Assembly (NCBI RefSeq): GCF_000336955.1
Contig: NZ_AOLI01000009.1
Span: forward strand, 17,711 to 81,710
DNA from: Haloferax larsenii JCM 13917
GTDB taxonomy: Archaea > Halobacteriota > Halobacteria > Halobacteriales > Haloferacaceae
DNA: 64,000 nucleotides
Direction of reading: 5' to 3'
Shown here: one piece after another, positions 1-8,976 of the stretch
How positions within the stretch are numbered: the first letter of the stretch is position 1
Layout: every line of letters starts with the position of its first letter
Notes under the pieces: generated by a model
What the model saw: the letters and a program-made list of their open reading frames with translations, nothing else
Databases searched by the model: none
What the model was told of the DNA's origin: nothing
Position numbers and translations under genes: made by a program

Positions 1-578
1 TCGACGCGTGGCAGGTCTTCATGAGCGGAACGTCCCCGGAAACGGGCTCTGAACTCGTCAACAGCCTGCTCGCGTCCGGCGGTGTCTCCGGGTCCGCGTG
101 GACAATCGCCATCGTCGTCGCAGCACTGACGCTCGGCGGCCTCCTCGAACAGACGGGCGTCCTCGCCGTCCTCGCCCACCGCCTCGAACAGGGCGTGAAA
201 AACACCGGGTCGCTGGTGGCTGCGACCGGTGTCTCCGCAATCCTGACCAACGCGCTGACCGCTCAACAGTACATGAGCATCGTCGTCCCCGGCATGACGC
301 TCCGCAACACCTACGACGAGTTCGGACTCGACAACTCGGACCTCTCGCAGGCAATCGAATCCGCCGGGACGCCGACCGGCGCGCTGTTCCCGTGGCACGC
401 TGGTGGCGCGTACATGTCCGGCGTTCTCGGGGTTGCGACGCTCTCGTACGCACCGTACTACCTGTTCGGCTACCTCTCGCCGCTCGTGTTGTTCGCCTTC
501 GTCGTCGCGGGTGTCGGGTTCGCTGGGGATGCCTCACCGCAGTCCGAGCACCCGTCGGCGAGCCCTGCGGACGACTGA
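1..578 (+). CDS. NhaC-family Na+/H+ antiporter, C-terminal part
   Basis: The frame is open from the left edge of the window, so the N-terminal part lies outside. The visible roughly 190 residues hold several hydrophobic segments and the small-residue and polar motifs of the NhaC antiporter C-terminal half, such as ILTNALTAQQYMSIVVPG and GTPTGALFPWHAGGAYM. The family exchanges Na+ for H+ across the cytoplasmic membrane. The protein ends in a short Ser/Pro/Asp tail. Family membership is from recognised motifs; the cation used is inferred. Confidence 0.8.
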   Translation, partial: DAWQVFMSGTSPETGSELVNSLLASGGVSGSAWTIAIVVAALTLGGLLEQTGVLAVLAHRLEQGVKNTGSLVAATGVSAILTNALTAQQYMSIVVPGMTLRNTYDEFGLDNSDLSQAIESAGTPTGALFPWHAGGAYMSGVLGVATLSYAPYYLFGYLSPLVLFAFVVAGVGFAGDASPQSEHPSASPADD

Positions 579-633
579 GTAGCGAACGGTCGTCGAACCG
601 AGTAGCGAACGGTCGTCGAACCGAGTAGCGAAC
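577..633. repeat. tandem repeat, 23-bp unit, about 2.5 copies
   Basis: A 23-bp unit beginning GAGTAGCGAACGG and ending TCGAACC occurs at 577-599 and 600-622, with a partial third copy (GAGTAGCGAAC) at 623-633. It begins inside the stop codon of the antiporter gene. The remaining bases to 822 show no gene, only the promoter region of the following kinase. Confidence 0.9.
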
Positions 634-822
634 TTCCATCGAGCGATAGTTTCCGTGGGCACACGATATTGGACAGGCATCCTCAAATCGACTTGATAAA
701 CGACCAAGAGAGCGGTGGCGGTGCTCCGCGCCGCCACAGACTGTTATCAAAATAGATGATTCCCCCGAAAAGTATTACTGCTGGATGTCCGGAACTTCGA
801 AGCAGCCACGCGGCGACTAGTC

Positions 823-2217
823 ATGGACACTCCTAAAGAGCGCCAGATACACTTCGACCAAGCCCAGGAGATTGCCGACATCGGGAGTTGGCACCTGGAC
901 CTCCGTGAAGATTCACTTCACTGGTCGAAGAACTGCTATCGAATCTTCGGGGTTCCCCAGAACGTGTCGATGACGTTCGAGCGGTTTCTGAGTCGAGTCC
1001 ATCCCGACGACCGAAGCGAGGTCGAAGCGGAGTGGAACGCCGCCCTCGACGGAGACCCGTACGATATCGAACATCGAATCGTGGTCGACGGCGAGACGAG
1101 GTGGGTCCGCGAACGGGGGGAACTAGAGTACGATTCCACCGGCGAGCCAGTACGCGCTATCGGCGTCGTCATGGACATCACCACCCGGAAAGCCCGCGAA
1201 CGAGAGATACAAGTACGGAAGCGCCGGTATCAATCACTCTTTAACAGCATCCGAGACACCATTCTCGTCGCCGACGCCGACCGGACAATCGTCGACGGCA
1301 ACCCCGCGTTCACCGACCTCTTCGGGTACGAACTCGACGATGTACTCGGGGAGTCAGTTCGAGTCATCTACGCGAGCGAGGCGGAGTTCCGCGAGGTCGG
1401 TCAGCGACTCGCGGAAAACTCTGACAAGCACATCACTGTCACGGCACAGTGCCAGAAGCGCTCCGGGCAGGTGTTCCCGGCCGAGATGACTATCGTCAGA
1501 CGCAACGACACTGACGGGACGACACTCGGGTTCGTCGGCGTCATTCGAGACGTCTCGGAACGCGAGGACCGACTCCAGCAGATGAAAGTCATCGACCGCG
1601 TCCTTCGACACAACCTGCGGAACGACCTGAATCTCGTTCAAGGCTCCGCCGAGATGATTCTCGAATCGTCGGCGGAGTGTCCCGACTGCAACGCCCAGAC
1701 GATTCTCGACACGAGTCGGCGACTGCTCGATACGGCACAGAAGTGGCGTCGAATCACGACGTTCCTCGCGGACCCGCCGGCGGACGACGTCATCGACGTC
1801 GGGTCCGTCGTGGACTCGGTCGTCTCTCGGGTTCGACAACGACACCCCAATGCGACCGTCACGGCCGACCAACCAGACGACTGTCGTGTCGATGCGACAC
1901 AGGCCATCGGAGAAGCCATCGAGGAACTCCTCGAAAATGCGGTCGTCCACTCGGGACAGACGGCGGCGAACGTGGCACTCCTCGTGAGCCACAGAGACGC
2001 AGTCGTCGAGATTCGTGTCGTCGACGACGGCCCGCGAATCCCCGAGATGGAGCGGAAGGTACTGACGCGAGAAGAGGAGATAGAGCCACTGTACCACGGG
2101 AGCGGACTCGGGCTGTGGCTGGTCAATTTAATCGTTCGACAGTCGGGCGGGATGTTAGAGTTCGACGAAAACGAACCGCAGGGGAACATCGTGACCATCT
2201 TGCTCCCAACCGTCTGA
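823..2217 (+). CDS. PAS-domain sensor histidine kinase
   Basis: This 464-residue protein has no membrane segment and is probably a cytoplasmic sensor. Residues about 10-125 form a PAS fold of the PAS_3 type ending in a PAC motif. Residues about 135-245 form a second PAS. The H-box RVLRHNLRNDLN carries the phospho-accepting His263 and is the form typical of haloarchaea. The ATPase domain follows, with N-box (IEELLENAVVHSG), G1 (VDDGPRIP) and G2 (GSGLGLWLV). No response regulator gene is adjacent, so its partner is unknown. The PAS ligand cannot be told from sequence. Confidence 0.9.
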   Translation: MDTPKERQIHFDQAQEIADIGSWHLDLREDSLHWSKNCYRIFGVPQNVSMTFERFLSRVHPDDRSEVEAEWNAALDGDPYDIEHRIVVDGETRWVRERGELEYDSTGEPVRAIGVVMDITTRKAREREIQVRKRRYQSLFNSIRDTILVADADRTIVDGNPAFTDLFGYELDDVLGESVRVIYASEAEFREVGQRLAENSDKHITVTAQCQKRSGQVFPAEMTIVRRNDTDGTTLGFVGVIRDVSEREDRLQQMKVIDRVLRHNLRNDLNLVQGSAEMILESSAECPDCNAQTILDTSRRLLDTAQKWRRITTFLADPPADDVIDVGSVVDSVVSRVRQRHPNATVTADQPDDCRVDATQAIGEAIEELLENAVVHSGQTAANVALLVSHRDAVVEIRVVDDGPRIPEMERKVLTREEEIEPLYHGSGLGLWLVNLIVRQSGGMLEFDENEPQGNIVTILLPTV

Positions 2218-2252
2218 ACAGCGTTCGAGCAGTCAGAGGGGCGGTCTGGAGA

Positions 2253-2780
2253 CTATTCGACTGCCGCGCGGAGCGCCCGAACTTCTTCGAGCACGGCAGT
2301 CCACTGTTCGACCGTCCCCGGAATCTCGTCGCGGTCGAGGTGTCGGTCGATTTCGGCTCGGACCTCGTGTGGGTCGTTGACCTTCTGGAAGCGAATCGCG
2401 CCACCACCGGCCGCTTCGGCCGAGATAGTGCCGTAGCCAAACAGCGACCCGGTGATGTCCTGGGACAGCATGCTGTTTTGGATGCGGTCGAGCGAGACGC
2501 GCCGGACGTTCCGGGAGAGGACGCCCGTCTTCTTGTAGAGGGCTTCAGTGGTGACGACGTAGCGAGTGTTGACCACCCGGAGGTACGACCAGACCGGCGC
2601 GACGACTCCGAGGACGCCGACCAGAGCGAAGAGCGGTTGGTTCACCTGCACGGCGACGAGGGCAGCGCCTGCGAGGATGACCACGGCGGCGACGACCGCG
2701 GGGATGACTGTCTGGATGCGCGGGCGGCCATCCCAAACGACGGCCTCGTCCGTCTCGCCGAGCCACTCGATGTCGCTCAT
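2253..2780 (-). CDS. bacterial PH-domain (bPH2/DUF304) membrane protein
   Basis: This 175-residue protein has a short N-terminus, two adjacent hydrophobic segments (about residues 25-70), then a bPH2 domain with the family motif RYVVTTEALYKKTGVLSR. Its start overlaps the stop of the upstream PH-domain gene by 4 bases, so the two are translationally coupled. The arrangement resembles the YdbS/YdbT pairs of bacteria, which are membrane-anchored proteins of uncertain function. It is shorter than its partner and lacks the long tail. Confidence 0.8.
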   Translation of the reverse strand: MSDIEWLGETDEAVVWDGRPRIQTVIPAVVAAVVILAGAALVAVQVNQPLFALVGVLGVVAPVWSYLRVVNTRYVVTTEALYKKTGVLSRNVRRVSLDRIQNSMLSQDITGSLFGYGTISAEAAGGGAIRFQKVNDPHEVRAEIDRHLDRDEIPGTVEQWTAVLEEVRALRAAVE

Positions 2781-3541
2781 CGGTCGTCAGTCACCGACGC
2801 GTCGAACTCGAATTCGGTCGGCTCCAGTGGGTCCGGTGAGCTTCCGGTCTGGTCCGAGTTCGAATCAGGCTGGCCCGTGTTCGAATCGGGTGGTGAGTTG
2901 GGTGCCGAATCAGACGTCGAGTCGGATGTCGAGTCTGACGTCAGGTCGAAATCGTGCTCGCCCGTTTCGGTCGGTGACGTACCGGATGAGGTGCCCATCG
3001 CGTGGCTGGCGTCGCCCTCGACCGACTGGCTGGCGTCGCCTTCGATTGCTTCTCGAATTGCACGGAGTTCGGTGACGATGTCGTCGAGAACGGCTTCTTT
3101 CCCCTTCGAACCGGCGTCGCCGCTCCGACCGCGCTTGAGTCGCTCGTTGACCAGACTCTGTAGCGACTGCGGTTCGGCCACGTTCTGGAAACTCATCTCC
3201 ACGCCGCTTCCGCCGGCGGTGCTGATATCGACGGTTCCGTAGCCGAACTGCGCGCCGAAGAACGTCTGGCTGTAGGACGTATCCTGGACTTTGTCGAATT
3301 CGATGCGCTGGACGCTCCGAGAGAGGACGCCCGTCTTCTTGTAGAGCGCCTCGGTTGTGACGACGTAGTTCGTATTCTTGAACGAGAGATACGACCCCAC
3401 GAGAAGCGGGATACCGATGATAACCAGCGAGAGTGGCACACCCACGATAAGCGCGGGGACGAGACTGTACGGATGCGGTGTGTCCGCCCAGAGGACTTCC
3501 TCCTCCTCGTCGAGGGTCAGCCAATCGAATTCTGTCTCCAT
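2777..3541 (-). CDS. bPH2-domain membrane protein with long Ser/Asp tail
   Basis: This 254-residue protein has two hydrophobic segments near residues 25-55, then the bPH2 motif NYVVTTEALYKKTGVLSRS, nearly identical to that of its downstream partner. From about residue 150 the protein is low complexity. A short repeat (DSTSDSTSDS) and many Ser, Asp, Pro and Gly residues suggest a disordered extension. The gene is first in a two-gene operon, and its stop overlaps the next start. The pair probably arose by duplication. Function is unknown. Confidence 0.8.
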   Translation of the reverse strand: METEFDWLTLDEEEEVLWADTPHPYSLVPALIVGVPLSLVIIGIPLLVGSYLSFKNTNYVVTTEALYKKTGVLSRSVQRIEFDKVQDTSYSQTFFGAQFGYGTVDISTAGGSGVEMSFQNVAEPQSLQSLVNERLKRGRSGDAGSKGKEAVLDDIVTELRAIREAIEGDASQSVEGDASHAMGTSSGTSPTETGEHDFDLTSDSTSDSTSDSAPNSPPDSNTGQPDSNSDQTGSSPDPLEPTEFEFDASVTDDR

Positions 3542-3708
3542 AGTTGAAACGTTTCTCGCAGGAGATGGATAGGTTTTCCGCAGGCCGCTCGGGGGGGTGT
3601 GGACACAGCTATGCCAACATATGACATTCTCGAAAGAAACAATTAGTTATCACTACGCGCCCGCTTGCTTGGGTAAACCATTTCAATGATGCCTGCAACG
3701 GAGTGGCC

Positions 3709-4194
3709 ATGGACAAGCGGTCACTGCTCGACCTGCTGCGTCGCGATGCTCGCGAGAGTGTAGACGACATTGCCCGACAACTGGGCGCAGACGCCGAGGC
3801 AGTGGCAGCAGCGCTCGACGAACTCGAAGCCGACGGGGTCGTCCGGGGCTACCAGGCCGTCGTGGACTGGGACCGCGTCGCGGACGAGCACGTCCGCGCG
3901 CAAGTCGAAGTCGACGTCGAACTCGACCGCGAGACGGGATACGAAGAGATTGCGACCCGAATCGCGCGATTCCCCGAAGTCGCCACGCTCAGACTCGTCT
4001 CCGGCGACTACGACTTCTTCATCGAGGTCGAAGGCGAGTCGATGCACGACGTGTCGAACTTCGTCTCCGAGCGCATCGCCCCCATCCCGGAAGTCACCAA
4101 GACGGTGACGCACTTCGTGATGGACTCCTACAAGGAGGAGGGCATCGAACTCGGTGACGGCGACGACGACGACCGTCTCTCAGTGTCACCATGA
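3709..4194 (+). CDS. Lrp/AsnC-family transcriptional regulator
   Basis: This 161-residue protein has an N-terminal winged helix-turn-helix (residues about 3-50) and a C-terminal AsnC/RAM effector-binding domain (motif GDYDFFIEVEG). ATG 3709 is preferred over an in-frame GTG two codons earlier. The stop overlaps the ATG of the aminotransferase gene (ATGA), so the regulator is coupled to the enzyme. A role in sensing an amino acid and controlling this operon is inferred from the pairing. The protein ends with a short acidic tail (GDDDD). Confidence 0.9.
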   Translation: MDKRSLLDLLRRDARESVDDIARQLGADAEAVAAALDELEADGVVRGYQAVVDWDRVADEHVRAQVEVDVELDRETGYEEIATRIARFPEVATLRLVSGDYDFFIEVEGESMHDVSNFVSERIAPIPEVTKTVTHFVMDSYKEEGIELGDGDDDDRLSVSP

Positions 4195-5345
4195 CGTTCG
4201 GCGACCACCTCTCGGAGCGCGTCGAACAGGTGCCACCGTCTGGAATCCGGCGGTTCTTCGAACTCGCCGAGGAAGTAGACGACGTCATCTCTCTCGGTGT
4301 CGGCGAACCGGACTTCTCGGCCCCGTGGGCCGCCCGAACTGCGGCCATCGACTCGCTCGAACGCGGCAAAACCTCGTACACGTCCAACCGTGGGATGCGC
4401 GAACTCCGTGAAGCCATCTCGGAGCGCGTCACTCGCTACGGACAGGAGTACGACCCCGAAGACGAGATTATCGTCACGACCGGTGCGAGCGAAGCGGTCG
4501 ACCTCGCCTTCCGGGCGTTCGTCGACCAGGGCGACGTCGTCGCCATCCCACAACCGTCGTACATCTCGTACACGCCGGGGGCACTCTTCGCCGGTGGCGA
4601 GCCACTTCCGGTGCCGACCCACGCGGAAGACGAGTTCAAACTGACGCCCGAGGCGCTGGAAGCCGCCGGTGCCGACGAGGCCGACGTGTTGGTGCTCTGC
4701 TATCCGAACAACCCGACCGGCGCGGTGATGACCGACGACGAACTGGCCGACGTCGCCGAGTTCGTCCGGGAACACGACCTCATCGTCCTCTCGGACGAAA
4801 TCTACGCCGACCTCCGGTACGAAGACGACCACGCCTCCATCGCGACCCACCCGGGCATGCGCGAGCGAACCATCGTGTTCAACGGCTTTTCGAAGGCGTA
4901 CGCGATGACCGGCCTGCGTCTCGGGTACGCCATGGGACCGCCGGAGGCTATCGACGCGATGAACAAGGTCCACCAGTACGCGATGCTGTCGGCTCCGACG
5001 ACCGCGCAGTACGCCGCGCTCGAAGCGTTGCGGTCCTGTGACGACGCCGTCGAGGAGATGGTAAGCGAGTACGACCGCCGCCGCCGGTTCGTTCTCGCCC
5101 GGTTCGAAGAGATGGGCATGGACTGCTTCGAAGCGAAAGGCGCGTTCTACGTCTTCCCCGAGGTTCCCGACGGCGACGACGAAGCGTTCGCCGAAGGTCT
5201 CCTCGAAGAGCAGAACGTCGCCCTCGTGCCGGGGAGCGTCTTCGGCTCCGGCGGTGAGGGCCATCTCCGCGTCTCCTACGCGACGAGCATGAAGGAACTT
5301 CGCGTGGCGATGAACCGCATCGAGGCGTACGTCACAGGCACATAG
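4191..5345 (+). CDS. class I/II pyridoxal-phosphate aminotransferase
   Basis: This 384-residue fold-type I aminotransferase has PLP-binding elements GASEAVD, CYPNNPTGA and NGFSKAYAMTGLRLGY, with Lys235 as the Schiff-base lysine. The N-terminal PSGIRRFFELA and VGEPDFSAP match the aspartate/aromatic aminotransferase group. The amino acid used cannot be decided from sequence. It overlaps the Lrp-family gene by 4 bases, suggesting the two are made together and that the regulator senses the substrate or product. Confidence 0.9.
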   Translation: MTFGDHLSERVEQVPPSGIRRFFELAEEVDDVISLGVGEPDFSAPWAARTAAIDSLERGKTSYTSNRGMRELREAISERVTRYGQEYDPEDEIIVTTGASEAVDLAFRAFVDQGDVVAIPQPSYISYTPGALFAGGEPLPVPTHAEDEFKLTPEALEAAGADEADVLVLCYPNNPTGAVMTDDELADVAEFVREHDLIVLSDEIYADLRYEDDHASIATHPGMRERTIVFNGFSKAYAMTGLRLGYAMGPPEAIDAMNKVHQYAMLSAPTTAQYAALEALRSCDDAVEEMVSEYDRRRRFVLARFEEMGMDCFEAKGAFYVFPEVPDGDDEAFAEGLLEEQNVALVPGSVFGSGGEGHLRVSYATSMKELRVAMNRIEAYVTGT

Positions 5346-5465
5346 TCGGGACGTACGTCACAGATATCTCATCGAGGCCGCCGTTACAGAGTCTAACTCG
5401 GCTTCGGCATCCGATAATTCCTCGTGTGCGAAGGGTTGACACTCTTCGGGCACGTACGTTCTGGT

Positions 5466-5894
5466 ATGTACGACGAGATACTGCTTCCAGTCGATGGGAG
5501 TCCTGCGTCTGAGCAAGCGATTCCTCACGTGTTCGGCTTCGCAGAGATGTACGACGCGACCGTCCACGTGCTATTCGTCGCAGACACCGAACACGACGGC
5601 GTGGGCGGCATCGTTGGCGGCGAAGTCCTCGCAGGACTCGAAAATGAAGGTCAGAAACTCGTCGATGGCATCGTCAATCGAGCACACGAACGCGACATCG
5701 ACGCGGTGGGTGTCGTCGAGAGGGGGTCGCCACACGAGACGATACTTGAGTACGCCACCGACCACGACATCGACGTCATCGTGATGGCCACCCACGGACG
5801 GACGGGTATCGAACGTGTATTGCTCGGAAGCGTGACCGAACGTGTCGTCAGACAAGCATCTGTGCCGGTGTTGACGGTCCGGGAAGCGACGTAA
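5466..5894 (+). CDS. universal stress protein, UspA family
   Basis: This 142-residue single Usp domain starts MYDEILLPVDGSPAS and ends with the nucleotide-binding signature GRTGIERVLLGSVTERVV, which matches the ATP-binding Usp subclass (G-x2-G-x9-G-S/T). The start at 5466 fits the family N-terminus; an in-frame ATG 14 codons earlier would add an unrelated extension. It is monocistronic, and the bases before it hold only its promoter region. Confidence 0.9.
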   Translation: MYDEILLPVDGSPASEQAIPHVFGFAEMYDATVHVLFVADTEHDGVGGIVGGEVLAGLENEGQKLVDGIVNRAHERDIDAVGVVERGSPHETILEYATDHDIDVIVMATHGRTGIERVLLGSVTERVVRQASVPVLTVREAT

Positions 5895-6082
5895 ACGACG
5901 TAGGCGACGGACACAGGAGAAGCGACAGTACCCGAAGGAAAACGCGAGACTCTCGTCGTACTATCGGTCTGGGAACTCAGCGGTCACACTATCGTGGGTC
6001 GTGGGCAATGTTAGCGTGCTTGAGTCGCTGCAATAATTGTGTTAGTTGCCACCATTGTTCGAGAGACCAACACGCAAAGTAT

Positions 6083-6090
6083 TATTAAAT
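6083..6090 (+). promoter_or_regulatory. TATA box of the DUF7504-like gene
   Basis: TATTAAAT lies about 26 bases before ATG 6113, the spacing expected for a leaderless haloarchaeal transcript. The rest of 5895-6112 shows no gene. Confidence 0.6.
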
Positions 6091-6112
6091 ATGGTTTCGT
6101 CAACCAACATGA

Positions 6113-6823
6113 ATGGCGTCGGGAGGAAATACGGAGACGACTATCGCCGACAAGAAGTCCGAGTTCCAACTCGGGTTAGAAGCACTCAAACAACGCGGAA
6201 GTGCACTTCTTGTCGTTGGTTCCGTCCCGACTGAACTGTACGCGAGGGCCTCGAAACAGATGCTCGGGGCCCCCGACGAGTCGCGACGCCGTCTCCTCGT
6301 GTTGAACAGTACGACATCGGTGGTGAATCGTCTCGACCCGTCCATCGAACGCTCTACAGAGTGTACCCGGACGATTCGGTATACGGCACTCGCTCGCGGG
6401 ACAGCCGCAGCCACCCCGCACGAACCGTCGCTAATCTCTGATTCCTGTGAACGGCACGTCACTGGCGAGATGGGCCAACTCGGTGCCGAGATTACGACAG
6501 ACATCACGGAATTCGACAGACTCGCAAACGGCCTCGACCCGGCCGAACTTCGCGTCGCATTCGACTGCCTTCCAACACTGCTCGAAGAATACGACAAAGA
6601 GCACGTCTTTCGGTTCTTGCACGTGCTGACGACGCACGTTCGTTCGAGAAAGGGGATGATTCACGTGTGGTCCCCCGGCAAACGAGACGACGTGGTCAAC
6701 AGAACACTGGAACCGCTTTTCGACGCTGTCGTCGAGCTAACCGTCGATGGGACCGAAGCCAAGCAGCGGTGGCACCTCAACACCGTCGACGTATCGTCCG
6801 GCTGGTTCGTCCTCGAACCCTGA
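6113..6823 (+). CDS. DUF7504-like haloarchaeal protein upstream of a CHAT-like protease
   Basis: This 236-residue soluble protein begins with about 25 polar residues, then a hydrophobic strand and basic segment (SALLVVGSVPTELYARAS, SRRRLLVLN). Later come a helical segment (EHVFRFLHVLTTHV) and a C-terminal beta-rich part (QRWHLNTVDVSSGWFVLEP). This layout matches, from memory, the haloarchaeal DUF7504 family, RecA/KaiC-like in outline but with no visible Walker A lysine. It lies 50 bases upstream of the protease gene on the same strand, probably in one transcript. The biochemical role is unknown. Confidence 0.65.
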   Translation: MASGGNTETTIADKKSEFQLGLEALKQRGSALLVVGSVPTELYARASKQMLGAPDESRRRLLVLNSTTSVVNRLDPSIERSTECTRTIRYTALARGTAAATPHEPSLISDSCERHVTGEMGQLGAEITTDITEFDRLANGLDPAELRVAFDCLPTLLEEYDKEHVFRFLHVLTTHVRSRKGMIHVWSPGKRDDVVNRTLEPLFDAVVELTVDGTEAKQRWHLNTVDVSSGWFVLEP

Positions 6824-6873
6824 AACTCGCCCTACCAATACGCTTTTCACTCGAATCACGACATATACTAACA

Positions 6874-8976
6874 ATGGAACAGTCCGGTCTGGGTGAAGGG
6901 TCCGACGCCTCCGTGGGCCTGGAGGTTGGGTTTTCACTCCCGTCAGACAGTGCTGGCCTACTCGTTCGAGACCAAATTGAACGACATCAATTCAGGTTGG
7001 AAACGCCCGCACCAGTCACTCCCAAACCGGTAGACGAGACCCGATTTTGGTTCCCGACAGACGCCGCAGTCTGCATCGAAACCGACCGCATCGACATCGC
7101 TGCCAACACGGTCGTCTGCGTTCGCGACGATGCTGGCTCGATGCTTGCACAGGTCGACCAGCGCCGCGCCGAGCAGTTCGGACCGGGAACGTACAGTCTC
7201 GAACTGTTCGGGCCCGTGAAGACGTATCTCAAAGTCGACGGTCCGTTCACTATCGATGCCAAACCGCTGGAGACGAGCATCTCTCTCGACGAATCGCAGG
7301 GTGTTCTGGTCGGTGCTCGCTCGTCGCACGAGTCGCCGGCCGCGACTATCACGACGACGGACGACCCGGCAGACGTGATGAAAGCCGTCTCGGCGTTCAG
7401 TTCGGCACTCAAGACGACGAGCGTCGAGCGGTCCTACCCCACACTCAGGGGCCATCCGCCGCTTTTGGAACTCGGAGACGAACTCGATATTCCGGAGGGG
7501 ATGCACGCCGCCGACACCGGCATCCGACTCGAAATCCCGCCGGACCTACGACATATCTTCGTCGTGGCACCGCTCGCGTACTATCTCGGTGCCGAACTCG
7601 TCTCGGGGCCTCGACCGCGACTCGTCACTGACAGCGGTTTCGTTCACGAGTTCGATGGTCCGCGCGCGTTCGAAGACGACGTTGCACGCGCGCTCAAACA
7701 GACGTTTTTCCTCGACTGCGTCGTCCGAACGGAGGGAATCTACGCCGTCGACCTGCACGAACGCGAAGTGGTCGAGTCTCGCCTCGACATCGATGCCGAG
7801 GCACTGTACGACGCACCGCTTGGAGAGCAACTCAAGGCCTATTTCGACGTCCCATACGAGCAAATCAAGGACCTCGTTCCCGAGTGGAAGCTGACAACAC
7901 ACGTTGCCCCCCAACCCGACAACGTCGAACTGCTTCCCTTCGTGACGAACGACTTGGCCGTGGTTCGAACACCAGACGGCACGGAAGTCCCCCACTCGGA
8001 AGTCGAGGCGTCGGCCGTAGACGACTTCCTTCGAGACGATATCGTGCGGAGTACGGGGGCGACGACCGGACGAGAGACCTACGTCAAGCCGCAATCGACC
8101 GACTCGGTCGAACAGGCGTGGATTAGCGACGGAACGCCCGTCGGCGCGAGTAAGACGACACCGGCGGCGTATCAGAACAGACTCCAGCGCAAACCAGCAG
8201 ACGGTGACATCGGTATAACCGTCGTCTGCAACGACCAGGAGATGTTGGCCGAAAGCGACGTCGTCGACGAGGTGTACGGGTCACGCGAGGAACTCGCGTT
8301 CGACGTCGACGCCCACTACGACCTCTCTCGCGACGAGTTACGCTCGGTCCTTGCAGAACCAACTGACTTCCTGCACTATATCGGTCATATCGACGGCGAG
8401 GGCTTCCAATGCCGTGATGGGAAGGTCGACGCCGAGACGCTAGACCACGTCGGAACCGGGGCGTTCTTCCTCAACGCTTGTCAGTCGTACGACCAGGGAC
8501 TAGCGCTCGTCGAAGCAGGAGCTATCGGCGGTATCGTCACGTTCAGCGACGTTATCAACAGTCAAGCGGTCGGCGTGGGTCGAACGCTTGCACGATTGTT
8601 GAATACTGGATTCCCACTGCAGACTTCTCTTGATGTCGTCCGAAAAGACAGCGATGTTGCACACCAATACGGTGTTGTTGGTGATGGTGGAATCTCTGTC
8701 GTGCAAACTGAAAATGGAACTGCGGTCCTATGCGAAGTAACCCAAGTAGATAATGATGCGTATCACCTTTCGTATCAAGTGTATCCAACCTCTCGGTGTG
8801 GTCTTGGGTCTCTAATCATTCCGGCATTTCCAAATAATGAGCAGTACTATTTGGGATCGCAGAAAATAAATGGTGTTAATATGACTGAAGAAGAACTTAG
8901 AGACTTCTTATCATTGGAACAGATGCCGATTATCTACGACGACACCATTTACTGGGAAGATGGATTCCTAAGTTGA
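6874..8976 (+). CDS. CHAT/caspase-like (clan CD) peptidase, haloarchaeal type
   Basis: This 700-residue protein starts at ATG 6874; the longer open frame reaches back into the previous gene. Residues 1-470 are of unrecognised, mostly beta-type sequence. Residues about 470-600 look like a CHAT domain. LHYIGHIDGEGF holds the candidate catalytic His505, and FFLNACQSYDQG the candidate Cys536, followed by EAGAIGGIVTFSDV and a helical segment around GVGRTLARLLNTGFPL. This order (strand-His-about 30 residues-strand-NAC) is that of caspase/CHAT/separase peptidases. The last 110 or so codons are markedly AT-rich with non-host codon use. No signal peptide is seen, so it is cytoplasmic. Activity is inferred. 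Confidence 0.75.
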   Translation: MEQSGLGEGSDASVGLEVGFSLPSDSAGLLVRDQIERHQFRLETPAPVTPKPVDETRFWFPTDAAVCIETDRIDIAANTVVCVRDDAGSMLAQVDQRRAEQFGPGTYSLELFGPVKTYLKVDGPFTIDAKPLETSISLDESQGVLVGARSSHESPAATITTTDDPADVMKAVSAFSSALKTTSVERSYPTLRGHPPLLELGDELDIPEGMHAADTGIRLEIPPDLRHIFVVAPLAYYLGAELVSGPRPRLVTDSGFVHEFDGPRAFEDDVARALKQTFFLDCVVRTEGIYAVDLHEREVVESRLDIDAEALYDAPLGEQLKAYFDVPYEQIKDLVPEWKLTTHVAPQPDNVELLPFVTNDLAVVRTPDGTEVPHSEVEASAVDDFLRDDIVRSTGATTGRETYVKPQSTDSVEQAWISDGTPVGASKTTPAAYQNRLQRKPADGDIGITVVCNDQEMLAESDVVDEVYGSREELAFDVDAHYDLSRDELRSVLAEPTDFLHYIGHIDGEGFQCRDGKVDAETLDHVGTGAFFLNACQSYDQGLALVEAGAIGGIVTFSDVINSQAVGVGRTLARLLNTGFPLQTSLDVVRKDSDVAHQYGVVGDGGISVVQTENGTAVLCEVTQVDNDAYHLSYQVYPTSRCGLGSLIIPAFPNNEQYYLGSQKINGVNMTEEELRDFLSLEQMPIIYDDTIYWEDGFLS

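Noticed and set aside
1677..3242. 521-codon plus-strand frame
   Set aside because: It runs through the end of the histidine kinase in another frame and antisense to the PH-domain genes; Arg-rich composition is that of a shadow.
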